Assembly: GCA_902784475.1 (NCBI GenBank)
Contig: CACZUX010000020.1
Location: 1 to 57,052 of the forward strand
Length of the DNA: 57,052 nt
Reading direction: 5' to 3'
Source: an uncultured Bacteroidales bacterium
GTDB taxonomy: Bacteria; Bacteroidota; Bacteroidia; Bacteroidales; Bacteroidaceae
Shown here: one piece after another, positions 8,109 to 16,549 of the stretch
Layout: every line of letters starts with the position of its first letter
Numbering within the stretch: the first letter of the stretch is position 1
Notes under the pieces: generated by a model
The model's input: only the letters and a program-made list of their open reading frames with translations
Databases searched by the model: none
Told to the model about the DNA's origin: nothing
Made by a program: the position numbers and the translations under genes

Positions 8109-9785
8109 TTACTGCTTATTCTTGCCTATCGCAAAAAGTATGATCACCATAAGCAACGGGCTACCGATGAGACTCAAAGCCAGCCAGCCGGCTATATTCC
8201 GGTTGCGGCGTTGAGCCATTATCGCTACCATCACAAAGAGGGTTATCGTCACGGAAAGAGAGGCTACCACAGTAGCAAACGCCGTTGTGGGAGACATGCT
8301 GGAAAGAAGTTGGGGAATTCCGCCTATAAATCCTGCAATATCTGAAACGCCATGCAGAATACTGGAGAAATTATAGGAAGAAAATGCAGAAACGAGCAGT
8401 ACCGTTAACATTATCGGAGCCACGAATTTGAGCATGACCAGATACATAGTCTTGCGACGGAACTTGTAGCCGTTGAGACGCATCTCACCCACCAAAAGCT
8501 TGGGCTTTGCCACCCATCCGATAAGTATGCATGTGAAGATTGCAAGCACGGGCATGAACACATTATTGCTGACATAGTCGAAGATGTCCAGAATCTGAGC
8601 TGTAGCGCCATTGGGCAGGGGCAGTTCGAAATACCACACATTATAGCCCAAACATACCACTATAGACCAAACAAACCCTGTTCCTGCCATGATGATGACC
8701 GACTTGCTGCGCGTCCACCCGAATTTGTCTTTTACACTCGTTACGATGGCCTCCAGGATGGAAACAGCACTTGTCAGAGCCGCGAACAACACCATGAGGA
8801 AGAACACCATGCCTATCACCATGCCAAACACACCGAGACTGTCGAAGACCTTTGGCAGAGCAATAAACATCAATCCGGGGCCGGCCTTCATGCCCTCCGT
8901 TCCCATAAAGACATACACCACGGGGATAATCATGAGTCCTGCGAGGATGGCTATCAGGGTGTCGAAAATCTCAATGCGGTCCACGGCTTGTCCGAGATTC
9001 ACCGTCTTCTTCATGTAAGAGCCGTAGGCCACCATGATACCCATTGCTATGGATAGTGAATAGAAGAGCTGGCCCATGGCGTCAAGACAAATCATCATAA
9101 AACGGCGCAACGTCAGCCCCTCAAAATTGGGAATGAAATAAACGGCAGCTCCTTCCAGACCTGTGCGTGTCTCTCCGTTGGCATCGGTGTTGGTAATGAA
9201 AAGACTGTAGACGCAGATGCTCGCCACCATAACGACAAGAGCAGGCATGATGATGCGGGAATACTTTTCGATGCCTTTCTCCACTCCCCGGTAAACGATA
9301 AAGAAACACATCAGCGAGAAGAAAACAGTGAACACCAGCGGTTCCCACTGCGCTGTGATGAACCCCCCGAAGAAGGAGTCGTCGGCAGCCAGTCCTCCGT
9401 CAAAGGCCAGGTAGGTGGCAAAATACTTCAGCACCCATCCGCCAATGACACAGTAATAGGGGTAGATGATGTAGGGCACAACGAAAGCCAGCCAGCCGAG
9501 AAAGGCCCAGCGCTTATTGATGACACCATAGGCAGTGAGAGGCCCTTGCTGCGTGCGTCGGCCGATGGCCACTTCCGTGATGAGCAGAGTGAAGCCGAAA
9601 GTCACTGCTAAGATGATGTAAATCATGAGAAAAAGACCACCGCCATCGCGTGCGGCCAAATAAGGGAAGCGCCAAATGTTTCCCAGGCCTACAGCCGATC
9701 CTGCTGCGGCAAGCACAAAGCCCAGAGAACCGCTGAACGAATTTCTCCCTTCGCCTTCCTTCATGTGTTTTGTTTTTTTATCCAT
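8109..9785 (-). CDS. Sodium-dependent neurotransmitter-type symporter (SNF/NSS family)
   Basis: An inner-membrane carrier that couples Na+ entry to uptake of an amino-acid-like solute. The 558-residue protein opens with the NSS signature: SLGFVLAAAGSAVGLGNIWRFPYLA (about 20-44) contains the unwound first helix that binds Na+ and substrate. About twelve hydrophobic segments follow. It is longer than many bacterial homologues, mainly through a C-terminal extension with extra membrane segments (from about residue 440). No promoter box is visible directly upstream, so transcription may read through from the tRNA-Leu gene 47 bases upstream. Substrate unknown. Confidence 0.88.
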   Translation of the reverse strand: MDKKTKHMKEGEGRNSFSGSLGFVLAAAGSAVGLGNIWRFPYLAARDGGGLFLMIYIILAVTFGFTLLITEVAIGRRTQQGPLTAYGVINKRWAFLGWLAFVVPYIIYPYYCVIGGWVLKYFATYLAFDGGLAADDSFFGGFITAQWEPLVFTVFFSLMCFFIVYRGVEKGIEKYSRIIMPALVVMVASICVYSLFITNTDANGETRTGLEGAAVYFIPNFEGLTLRRFMMICLDAMGQLFYSLSIAMGIMVAYGSYMKKTVNLGQAVDRIEIFDTLIAILAGLMIIPVVYVFMGTEGMKAGPGLMFIALPKVFDSLGVFGMVIGMVFFLMVLFAALTSAVSILEAIVTSVKDKFGWTRSKSVIIMAGTGFVWSIVVCLGYNVWYFELPLPNGATAQILDIFDYVSNNVFMPVLAIFTCILIGWVAKPKLLVGEMRLNGYKFRRKTMYLVMLKFVAPIMLTVLLVSAFSSYNFSSILHGVSDIAGFIGGIPQLLSSMSPTTAFATVVASLSVTITLFVMVAIMAQRRNRNIAGWLALSLIGSPLLMVIILFAIGKNKQ

Positions 9786-9831
9786 ATTTGCCTGTATGTT
9801 TGTTCAAAAAGACAAATGCGGACCCTTGAAG

Positions 9832-9913
9832 TACGGCTGAAAGGACTCGAACCTTCACGCTCGAAAGCACCAGATCCTAAGTCTGGCGTGTCTACCAATT
9901 CCACCACAACCGC
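9832..9913 (-). tRNA. tRNA-Leu (anticodon UAG)
   Basis: On the minus strand the sequence folds as a long-variable-arm tRNA. The acceptor stem is GCGGTTG with CAGCCGT and discriminator A. The anticodon stem CCAGA/TCTGG surrounds the loop CTTAGGA, giving anticodon UAG for CUA and related codons. A class II variable arm and the T-stem GAAGG/CCTTT follow. The CCA end is not encoded. Confidence 0.95.
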
Positions 9914-9936
9914 AGCTTCAATCCGCAAAATCTTCA

Positions 9937-9944
9937 CAAAGGTA
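9937..9944 (-). promoter_or_regulatory. -7 box for tRNA-Leu
   Basis: TACCTTTG on the minus strand lies 24 bases upstream of the tRNA 5' end. No clear TTTG is seen at the -33 position. Confidence 0.55.
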
Positions 9945-10008
9945 CAAAAAAGTTGATACTTCTTGTTCGTTGTCGGGCGGTTTTTCCCTTTATTTGTTTT
10001 TTTTTTCG

Positions 10009-10016
10009 TAATTTTG
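10009..10016 (+). promoter_or_regulatory. -7 box for glyS
   Basis: TAATTTTG, followed by CGCCCGAA, lies 28 bases before the glyS ATG. The -33 element is poor. The block TTTGCGCCCGAA is identical to the one at the purH promoter (35693-35704). Confidence 0.6.
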
Positions 10017-10044
10017 CGCCCGAATAATTATAAAATCACATAAA

Positions 10045-11598
10045 ATGGCACAGCAAGAAGACGTTTTTAAGAAAATAGTTTCGCATTGTAAAGAATACGG
10101 ATTTGTTTTTCCTTCGAGTGATATTTACGACGGTCTCGGCGCCGTGTATGACTACGGTCAGAATGGTGTGGAGTTGAAGAACAACATCAAGCAGTATTGG
10201 TGGCAGTCTATGGTGCTGCTTCACGAGAACATTGTGGGCATCGACGCTGCCATCTTCATGCATCCCACAACATGGAAGGCTTCCGGCCACGTGGATGCAT
10301 TCAACGACCCTCTCATTGACAACCGCGACTCCAAAAAGCGTTATCGTGCGGATGTGCTCATCGAGGAGCAGATTGCCAAGTACGACGACAAGATTGAGAA
10401 GGAAGTGGAGAAGGCTCGTAAGCGTTTCGGCGACAGTTTCGACGAGGCTAAGTATCGCGAGACTTCGGAGCGTGTTCGTGAGACTCAGGAGAAGCGCGAT
10501 GCTCTTCATGAGCGCTACCAGCAGGTGATGAATGCTCCCGGCGGTATCGATCTTGAGGGCATGAAGCAAATCATCCTCGACGAAGAGATTGTATGTCCAA
10601 TCTCCGGCACGCGCAACTGGACTGATGTGCGTCAGTTCAATCTGATGTTCAAAACCGAGGTGGGCGCAGCTGCAGAAGGTGCCTCCACCATCTACCTGCG
10701 TCCCGAGACGGCTCAGGGTATCTTTGTCAATTACCTCAACGTGCAGAAGACCGGCCGCATGAAGCTGCCTTTCGGCATCGCCCAGATAGGTAAGGCCTTC
10801 CGTAACGAGATTGTGGCCCGTCAGTTCATCTTCCGCATGAGGGAGTTCGAGCAGATGGAGATGCAGTTCTTTGTTAAGCCCGGCACAGAATTGGAGTGGT
10901 TCTCAAAGTGGAAGGAGACGCGAATGAAGTGGCATCAGAACCTCGGCTTCGGTGCAGAGAATTACCGCTTCCACGATCATGACAAACTGGCTCATTATGC
11001 CAACGCTGCCACCGACATCGAGTTCCGCATGCCTTTTGGCTTCAAGGAGGTGGAGGGTATTCATTCCCGTACCAACTTTGACCTTTCAAGCCACGCCAAA
11101 TACAGCGGCAAAAAGATAGAATATTTCGATCCGGAAACCAACGAGAGTTATACGCCTTTCGTCATTGAGACGTCTATTGGTGTGGACCGTATGTTCCTCT
11201 CCATTATGTGTCACAGTTTCGAAGAACAGAAACTTGAAAATGGCGAGACGCGCACTGTCTTGCATCTGCCTGCAGCGTTGGCTCCCGTGAAGTTGGCCGT
11301 ATTCCCCCTCACCAAGAAGGACGGCATGCCCGAGAAGGCTCAGGAAATCATCAACGAACTCCGCTTCCACTTCAATTGTAAGTACGAGGAAAAAGACCAG
11401 ATCGGCAAGCGCTATCGCCGTATGGACGCCATTGGCTGTCCCTATTGTGTCACCGTGGATCAGCAGACGATGCAGGACGATACTGTCACCCTGCGCGACC
11501 GTGACACCATGGAGCAGCGCCGCGTGAAGATTTCTGAGTTGCGTGGTATTATCGAAGATCAGGTGAGCATCACTTCTCTGTTGAAACGTTTGCTTTGA
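10045..11598 (+). CDS. glyS: Glycyl-tRNA synthetase (dimeric, single-chain type)
   Basis: Class II aminoacyl-tRNA synthetase that charges tRNA-Gly in the cytoplasm. The 517-residue length and order of motifs fit the alpha-2 (archaeal/eukaryotic-like) enzyme rather than the alpha-2-beta-2 form of E. coli. Seen in order are the N-terminal GFVFPSSDIYDGLGAVYDYG, RPETAQGIFVNY (motif region about 228-239), FRNEI and REFEQMEMQFF, EGIHSRTNFDLSSH, and motif 3 ETSIGVDRMFLSIM, followed by the anticodon-binding domain with LAVFPLTKKDG. The downstream FKBP gene starts within its stop codon (TGATG), so the two are probably one transcript. Confidence 0.95.
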   Translation: MAQQEDVFKKIVSHCKEYGFVFPSSDIYDGLGAVYDYGQNGVELKNNIKQYWWQSMVLLHENIVGIDAAIFMHPTTWKASGHVDAFNDPLIDNRDSKKRYRADVLIEEQIAKYDDKIEKEVEKARKRFGDSFDEAKYRETSERVRETQEKRDALHERYQQVMNAPGGIDLEGMKQIILDEEIVCPISGTRNWTDVRQFNLMFKTEVGAAAEGASTIYLRPETAQGIFVNYLNVQKTGRMKLPFGIAQIGKAFRNEIVARQFIFRMREFEQMEMQFFVKPGTELEWFSKWKETRMKWHQNLGFGAENYRFHDHDKLAHYANAATDIEFRMPFGFKEVEGIHSRTNFDLSSHAKYSGKKIEYFDPETNESYTPFVIETSIGVDRMFLSIMCHSFEEQKLENGETRTVLHLPAALAPVKLAVFPLTKKDGMPEKAQEIINELRFHFNCKYEEKDQIGKRYRRMDAIGCPYCVTVDQQTMQDDTVTLRDRDTMEQRRVKISELRGIIEDQVSITSLLKRLL

Positions 11599-12230
11599 TG
11601 AAATCGCTTTGGACCATAGCTTTGGCCTGCGTGCTTTTTGCGGCCTGTTCGGACACGGACGACAGTTACGACGGTTACGCCAATTGGAAGGCACGCAACG
11701 CCGAGTGGTTTGCTCAGGTGCTCGACTCTGCCCGCACCGACATTGCGGCCAAAGGTGACAACAGTGTGTGGCGTATTCGCCGCACGCTGCTTAAGACCGA
11801 CGCTTCCAATGGTAACGACTCCAACTATGTAGTTATGAAGAAGTTGGGCATTATTAAGGAGCAGGGCGTGCTGAGTCCCACCTACACCGACACCGTGTGC
11901 TTGGCTTATCGAGGCTGGCTCATGGAGCGTATGGACTATGTATATAATGATGAAACTCTGTCTCCGATAAAAACTGTATTTGCACAGACCTTCTTTGGCA
12001 ACTTCGATCCCAAGACTGCTGGCATAGTGGAGGCGCCCGTGAGTGAATATATCGAGGGGTTCGCTACTGCACTTCAGTATATGAAGAGCGGTGAAATGTG
12101 GATGGTCTATATCCCTCAGGGCATTGGCTACGGTGCAGAGGATAAAACAGTTATTCCTGCTTATTCCACACTGCAATTTTTCGTGTGGATGCAGTCGTGG
12201 CGTCGCAGCGGTATTCCCGGTGACATGTAG
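11598..12230 (+). CDS. FKBP-type peptidyl-prolyl isomerase lipoprotein
   Basis: A 210-residue lipoprotein with lipobox Cys17 followed by SDTDD, an acidic surface-export-like signal. The C-terminal half carries FKBP landmarks: VCLAYRGWLME (equivalent of the V.V.Y.G strand), EGFATALQYMKSGEMWMVYIPQGIGYG and IPAYSTLQFFVWM. This suggests proline isomerase or chaperone activity in the periplasm or at the surface. Several active-site aromatics of the canonical FKBP pocket are not obvious, so activity is uncertain. The ATG at 11598 overlaps the glyS stop codon, which sets the start. Confidence 0.82.
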   Translation: MKSLWTIALACVLFAACSDTDDSYDGYANWKARNAEWFAQVLDSARTDIAAKGDNSVWRIRRTLLKTDASNGNDSNYVVMKKLGIIKEQGVLSPTYTDTVCLAYRGWLMERMDYVYNDETLSPIKTVFAQTFFGNFDPKTAGIVEAPVSEYIEGFATALQYMKSGEMWMVYIPQGIGYGAEDKTVIPAYSTLQFFVWMQSWRRSGIPGDM

Positions 12231-12276
12231 GGCAGGGGACTATTGGAATTAAAACTAAATTTAAGGAAAAAGATAT

Positions 12277-13209
12277 ATGAAAGTAGCAATTGTAGGGGCC
12301 AGCGGAGCCGTAGGACAGGAGTTCCTGCGTGTGTTGGCAGAGAGAAATTTTCCGATGGACGAGCTGGTGCTCTTCGGTTCTGAACGCAGCGCTGGCCGCA
12401 CATACACATTCTGTGGCAAGGAGCTTACGGTGAAGCTCCTGCAGCACAACGACGACTTCAAAGACATCGACATCGCTTTCACGTCTGCCGGAGCCGGCAC
12501 ATCGAAGGAATTCGAGCAGACCATTACGAAATACGGCTGTGTGATGATCGACAATTCTTCCGCTTTCCGTATGGACAAGGATGTGCCCTTGGTGGTGCCT
12601 GAGTGTAATGCCAAGGATGCCCTTGACCGTCCCCGCGGCGTCATAGCCAATCCCAACTGCACGACCATCATGATGGTGGTTGCGCTTCAGGCTTTGGAGA
12701 ACATCCAATATCGTCAGGTGTTGGCCGGTGAGAAGCCCACTGTGGAGAAGTTTGCCTATCAGTTGGCTTTCAATGTTATTCCTCAAATTGACGTCTTCAC
12801 GGACAACGGTTACACCAAAGAGGAGATGAAGATGTACAACGAGACGAAGAAAATTATGCACACCGATGCCGAATGTTCGGCCATGTGTGTTCGTGTACCT
12901 TCTCTGCGTTGTCACAGTGAGGCTGTTTGGGCCGAGACGGAGCGTCCTGTCAGTGTTGCCGAGTTCCAGGAAGCCGTTAAGCATGGCAATGGCCTTCAGC
13001 TGATGGACGAGCCTGCCGACAAGAAGTATCCCATGCCCCTCTTCCTTGAAGGTTGCGACGATGTCTATGTTGGTCGTGTGCGTAAAGATTTGGCCAACCC
13101 CAACGGCATCACTTTCTGGCTTGTGAGCGACCAGATTCGCAAGGGTGCTGCTCTCAACGCCGTTCAGATCGCCGAGTGGCTGCTGAAGAACGACAAGCGC
13201 TTCGCCTGA
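12277..13209 (+). CDS. asd: Aspartate-semialdehyde dehydrogenase with an internal deletion
   Basis: Reduces aspartyl phosphate to aspartate semialdehyde with NADPH, the branch point to lysine/diaminopimelate, threonine and methionine. The N-terminal NADP motif VGASGAVGQ (6-14), the active-site Cys128 in NPNCTT, and Arg206 and His213 in [10 protein letters not shown] are all present. Between Ile143 and Gln144 about 26 residues normally found in the family are absent. That stretch carries TYQAASGAG, with the active-site Gln equivalent to Gln162 of E. coli. The protein is 310 residues long where relatives are about 336. The reading frame is intact across the gap. Either the enzyme is inactive or altered, or the segment was lost in assembly. 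Confidence 0.88.
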   Translation: MKVAIVGASGAVGQEFLRVLAERNFPMDELVLFGSERSAGRTYTFCGKELTVKLLQHNDDFKDIDIAFTSAGAGTSKEFEQTITKYGCVMIDNSSAFRMDKDVPLVVPECNAKDALDRPRGVIANPNCTTIMMVVALQALENIQYRQVLAGEKPTVEKFAYQLAFNVIPQIDVFTDNGYTKEEMKMYNETKKIMHTDAECSAMCVRVPSLRCHSEAVWAETERPVSVAEFQEAVKHGNGLQLMDEPADKKYPMPLFLEGCDDVYVGRVRKDLANPNGITFWLVSDQIRKGAALNAVQIAEWLLKNDKRFA

Positions 13210-13230
13210 ACGTCTTAACATTCTTTCCTT

Positions 13231-14292
13231 GTGATTAAAGACCCCACATGGATATTCTTGGTGGTGCTGGCAGTCATCCTGCTGGCACCCATCGTGTTGC
13301 GCCGTTTGCGCATTCCCAGCATCATCGGTCTCATTGTGGCCGGCATAGTACTGGGAGAGCACGGCTTGGGTCTTATTGAGCGCGACCGCAGTTTCGAGAT
13401 GTTCGGCCAAGTCGGCATCTATCTCATCATGTTCATGGCGGGCCTGGGGCTCAATATGGGCAGCGTGAAGCGCTATGGCCGCGAGGGTCTGCTTTTCGGC
13501 GTGCTCACATTCCTCGTGCCCTTCTTCATGGGTTTGGCGACCTCCTATTGGATGTTGGGTCTGGGGTGGACCACTTCCATGCTGATGGCCTGTATCTTCT
13601 CGTCCCACACGCTGGTCACATATCCTGTGGTGCAGCGTTACAGCCTGTCCCGTCATCCCAAGGTAGTGGTTTCCGTGGTGGCTACGGCGTTCACCACGTT
13701 TCTCTCTCTGCTGATTCTGGCGGTGGTGATTGATATGGAAAACGCCCGCTCTGTGTGGGATCTTTCCCGGCTGGCTTTGAGCATCGTGCTCTACGGCGGG
13801 GCGATGCTTTATTGTGTGCCCCGTGTGGGACGATGGTTCCTGCGTCGCTACGATGAGCCCGTTACGCAGTTCATCTTTATGCTTCTGCTCCTTTTCCTCT
13901 CGGCGGCTTTGGCTCGTTTGGCGGGCATTGCTCCGCTCTTGGGCGCTTTCTTGTGCGGCCTGTTGGTTAATCGCCTCATTCCGCGCATGTCGCCGCTGAT
14001 GAACCGCATTGAGTTCTTTGCCAATGCTTTCTTTGTGCCCTATTTCCTTATCGGTGTAGGCATGCTTATTGACGTTCATGTGTTCCTGTCCTCTCAGGCG
14101 ATTCTCTGGATGGCGGTGGTGATGGTGAGTGTCGGGCTGCTGTCCAAGTGGATTGCCGCTGCGCTCCATCAAGGCATTATGCGGGCTAACAGTGCCACGC
14201 GTCTGCTCACCTTCGGATTATCGAGTGCTCATTCTGCCGGAGCATTGGCCATCGTCATGACCGCGGCTGCTCCGGAAGTGGGGCTCGCATAG
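13231..14292 (+). CDS. CPA2-type cation/proton antiporter, membrane domain (split gene, first part)
   Basis: The 353-residue product has eleven to twelve hydrophobic helices and CPA2 landmarks: RLRIPSIIGLIVAGIVLG (about 24-41), the central motifs FMAGLGLNMG and IFSSHTLV, and GAFLCGLLVNRLIP. It exchanges Na+ or K+ for protons across the inner membrane. Translation starts at GTG 13231. The frame ends abruptly at APEVGLA-stop, inside what should be the last membrane segment. The expected continuation ([12 protein letters not shown]) resumes at 14292 in another frame, so a piece of roughly 50-60 bases, not a multiple of three, seems missing. Confidence 0.8.
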   Translation: MIKDPTWIFLVVLAVILLAPIVLRRLRIPSIIGLIVAGIVLGEHGLGLIERDRSFEMFGQVGIYLIMFMAGLGLNMGSVKRYGREGLLFGVLTFLVPFFMGLATSYWMLGLGWTTSMLMACIFSSHTLVTYPVVQRYSLSRHPKVVVSVVATAFTTFLSLLILAVVIDMENARSVWDLSRLALSIVLYGGAMLYCVPRVGRWFLRRYDEPVTQFIFMLLLLFLSAALARLAGIAPLLGAFLCGLLVNRLIPRMSPLMNRIEFFANAFFVPYFLIGVGMLIDVHVFLSSQAILWMAVVMVSVGLLSKWIAAALHQGIMRANSATRLLTFGLSSAHSAGALAIVMTAAAPEVGLA

Positions 14293-15149
14293 TGTCTTCC
14301 ATCGCCACCGACCGGGGCGCACGTCGTTTGGCCATCCGCGAAGCGCGCACCGAGGACAACCGGGGCGCTTATCACGGACGCTGCCTCACATTCTACGAGA
14401 AGAAAGATACTGTGGACGATCTGACGCAGCTCTCCATCATGCTCTGCAATCACGACATTCCGACACCTGTGATGGGTCTCACTGTCACCTTCGAAGATGA
14501 GGCTACGGAGCAACAGCAGCACGCAGCACATTCGCTCTTGGAGCGGGCCCGCCTGCTTTGCACTTCTGCCGATGTGGTGATGCGCATCATGTCGCGTGTG
14601 AGCAATAATGTCGTCTCCGGCATTCAGCACGCCACCACCGAGTATGAGTGCGGCGAAGTCTTGTTGTCTTATGATGTTTCCGCTGCCCAGAACTCTCTGC
14701 TCCCCAAACTGGTGGCCGCATCTTCTCTCGAGGTGGTGGCTTACGACAATTTGGTTCCGCCTTCCACGTTGCGCCGCATTGTGGTGGCGATGCCGCAGAA
14801 AGCGGAGTTGGAGGTGGGCTTTTACAAATGGGTGGAGCATGTCTGCCGTGTGGCGGCCAATATTGACGCCCGTATGGAATTTCACGCCCATGCCGACACT
14901 TTGCCGCATCTGCGCTCCTATCTGTGGCAGCACCACATGTCCTTGCGTGCCGAGTATCACGAAATGCCCCTCTGGACGCGTATCATGTCGCTGCAGCAGC
15001 GAGTCGGACGAGACGATCTCATGGTCTTTGTCCTCTCGCGTCCGGGCTTCATTTCCTATCGTGGCGCCATGAGCGGCTTGCCTTTGCAGCTTCGCCGCTA
15101 TTTCTCTCACACCAACATCATGATGATTTATCCCGACCAAGGCCAATGA
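14292..15149 (+). CDS. CPA2 antiporter C-terminal cytoplasmic domain (split gene, second part)
   Basis: The 285-residue frame begins [18 protein letters not shown], which in relatives follows the last transmembrane helix of the antiporter. It continues as two UspA-like repeats ([21 protein letters not shown] and [16 protein letters not shown]). It opens with GTG overlapping the stop of the first part (TAGTG at 14290-14294), so coupled re-initiation could make a separate soluble protein. I consider it the second half of a broken gene. Its stop overlaps the start of the downstream ABC ATPase. Confidence 0.72.
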   Translation: MSSIATDRGARRLAIREARTEDNRGAYHGRCLTFYEKKDTVDDLTQLSIMLCNHDIPTPVMGLTVTFEDEATEQQQHAAHSLLERARLLCTSADVVMRIMSRVSNNVVSGIQHATTEYECGEVLLSYDVSAAQNSLLPKLVAASSLEVVAYDNLVPPSTLRRIVVAMPQKAELEVGFYKWVEHVCRVAANIDARMEFHAHADTLPHLRSYLWQHHMSLRAEYHEMPLWTRIMSLQQRVGRDDLMVFVLSRPGFISYRGAMSGLPLQLRRYFSHTNIMMIYPDQGQ

Positions 15150-15796
15150 TACAACTGAAAGACATCCGCAAGAGTTTCGGCTCTCTTGAAGTGCTTAAGG
15201 GCATTGATCTCACCATCGGCGAGAGCGAGTTGGTGAGCATCGTCGGCAGCAGTGGCGCCGGCAAGACCACATTGCTTCAGATTATGGGCACGCTCGATGC
15301 GCCGACCAGCGGCGAGGTGTTCATCGACGGCGAGTGTGTCAATCGCTTTTCGGAGCGGCGTTTGGCCCGTCTGCGCAACAGTCGCATCGGTTTTGTTTTT
15401 CAGTTTCATCAGCTCCTGCCCGAGTTTTCCGCTTTGGAGAACGTCATGATTCCGGCGCTCATAGGTGGCGCCGAGCGCAAGGCGGCTTCTGCACGTGCTA
15501 TGGAGCTGCTCGACCTCATGGGGCTCACTGAGCGTGCGGCACATCGCCCCAATGAGCTTTCCGGCGGTGAGAAGCAGCGTGTGGCTGTGGCGCGTGCGCT
15601 GGTCAACAATCCCACTGTGGTCCTAGCCGACGAGCCCTCCGGCAGTCTGGACAGCCGCAACAAGGAGGAGCTGCATGCGCTCTTTGCCCGTCTGCGCGAC
15701 GAGCTGCATCAAACTTTTGTCATCGTCACTCACGACGAGAGCCTTTCGCGCCAGACCGACCGCACCATTCGCCTTGTCGACGGCTTGGTGGTCTGA
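15146..15796 (+). CDS. lolD: ABC transporter ATPase, LolD-like
   Basis: A 216-residue nucleotide-binding subunit with Walker [10 protein letters not shown] (about 35-43), a Q-loop in [18 protein letters not shown], signature [15 protein letters not shown], Walker [13 protein letters not shown] and the H-switch VIVTHDE. The [14 protein letters not shown] stretch is typical of LolD, which powers release of lipoproteins from the inner membrane by LolC/E. No permease gene is next to it here. The ATG at 15146 overlaps the antiporter fragment's stop. A MacB- or FtsE-type partner cannot be excluded. Confidence 0.83.
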   Translation: MIQLKDIRKSFGSLEVLKGIDLTIGESELVSIVGSSGAGKTTLLQIMGTLDAPTSGEVFIDGECVNRFSERRLARLRNSRIGFVFQFHQLLPEFSALENVMIPALIGGAERKAASARAMELLDLMGLTERAAHRPNELSGGEKQRVAVARALVNNPTVVLADEPSGSLDSRNKEELHALFARLRDELHQTFVIVTHDESLSRQTDRTIRLVDGLVV

Positions 15797-15835
15797 GTCC
15801 GTTCTTTATTATAATATTAGGTATATAAAAGAAGT

Positions 15836-15860
15836 CAGCCCCTCCAAGCAGGAGAGGCTG
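15836..15860 (+). terminator. Hairpin between lolD and rplS
   Basis: CAGCCCCTCC pairs with GGAGAGGCTG across an AAGCA loop with one internal mismatch, followed by TTCTTTCTC. It lies between convergent lolD and rplS and may serve both. Confidence 0.6.
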
Positions 15861-15897
15861 ATGTTCTTTCTCTAAGGAGAGAAGGGGAGAAAGGCTT

Positions 15898-16269
15898 TTA
15901 GGCCTCTTCCTCCTTCACGTTCATGCGCTTTTCAGCGATGCGGGCCTTTTTACCTGTGAGGTTGCGCAGGTAGTAGAGCTTGGCGCGACGCACCTTACCC
16001 ACTTTGTTGATCTGAATGCTGTCGATGTTGGGCGAATCAATGGGGAAGATACGCTCTACACCCACGGTGCCGCTCATCTTGCGCACGGTGAAGCGACGCT
16101 TGTCTCCGTGACCGCTGATCTTGATGACCACGCCACGATAGAGCTGGATACGCTCCTTGTTACCCTCGACAATCTTGTAAGCTACAGTGATGGTGTCACC
16201 GGCCTTGAAGGCGGGGTGCTGTTTCCCCGTAGCAAATGCTTCTTCAGCAATCTTAATGAAATCTGCCAT
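15898..16269 (-). CDS. rplS: 50S ribosomal protein L19
   Basis: The 123-residue protein matches L19 throughout. [22 protein letters not shown] (about 21-42), [35 protein letters not shown] and [18 protein letters not shown] are all present. It sits at the 30S-50S interface. It is monocistronic here, with its own -7 box about 93 bases upstream and a structured leader between them. Confidence 0.97.
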   Translation of the reverse strand: MADFIKIAEEAFATGKQHPAFKAGDTITVAYKIVEGNKERIQLYRGVVIKISGHGDKRRFTVRKMSGTVGVERIFPIDSPNIDSIQINKVGKVRRAKLYYLRNLTGKKARIAEKRMNVKEEEA

Positions 16270-16361
16270 ATCGTTTGACTGACTTTAAAGGTTGTGTGTC
16301 GATCGACGCAGGCATAACGAACCACTCTTTTTTTCGCCAGCGACCTACGCGAAAGCGGATG
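16270..16361 (-). promoter_or_regulatory. Structured leader of rplS, candidate autoregulatory RNA
   Basis: On the minus strand the leader contains TTTCGC...GCGAAA (plus positions 16332-16337 and 16349-16354) and, nearer the start codon, the perfect palindrome GTCGATCGAC (plus 16299-16308). L19 leaders that bind their own protein are known in other bacteria. I cannot tell whether this one belongs to a described family. Confidence 0.35.
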
Positions 16362-16369
16362 CAAAGGTA
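16362..16369 (-). promoter_or_regulatory. -7 box for rplS
   Basis: TACCTTTG on the minus strand. No TTTG is evident 19-21 bases further upstream. Confidence 0.55.
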
Positions 16370-16487
16370 CGGAAAAGTTTTCATTCGGCCTGCTCTTTTT
16401 CTCTCTTTTTTCTGCCTATGAGTGGTTTTTTGTGCATATTGTTCTCATTTTTCTTTCAATATAGTCCCGACAATCGAAAATTTTCTA

Positions 16488-16495
16488 TAATTTTG
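16488..16495 (+). promoter_or_regulatory. -7 box of the RND efflux operon
   Basis: TAATTTTG followed by CACTG lies 55 bases before the adaptor ATG. The -33 match is weak. It is the only promoter-like box found for the five-gene unit that ends at the 26530 terminator. Confidence 0.55.
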
Positions 16496-16549
16496 CACTG
16501 GATTTTGTGAATAATTAACATTGAAACAAGAAAACATATCATACACTCA

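Noticed and set aside
9765..9956. Short frame across tRNA-Leu
   Set aside because: The sequence is explained by the tRNA and its promoter.
12151..14172. 673-codon open frame antisense to asd and the antiporter
   Set aside because: The His/Gln/Arg-rich composition is that of an antisense shadow. The sense strand encodes recognisable Asd and CPA2 motifs.
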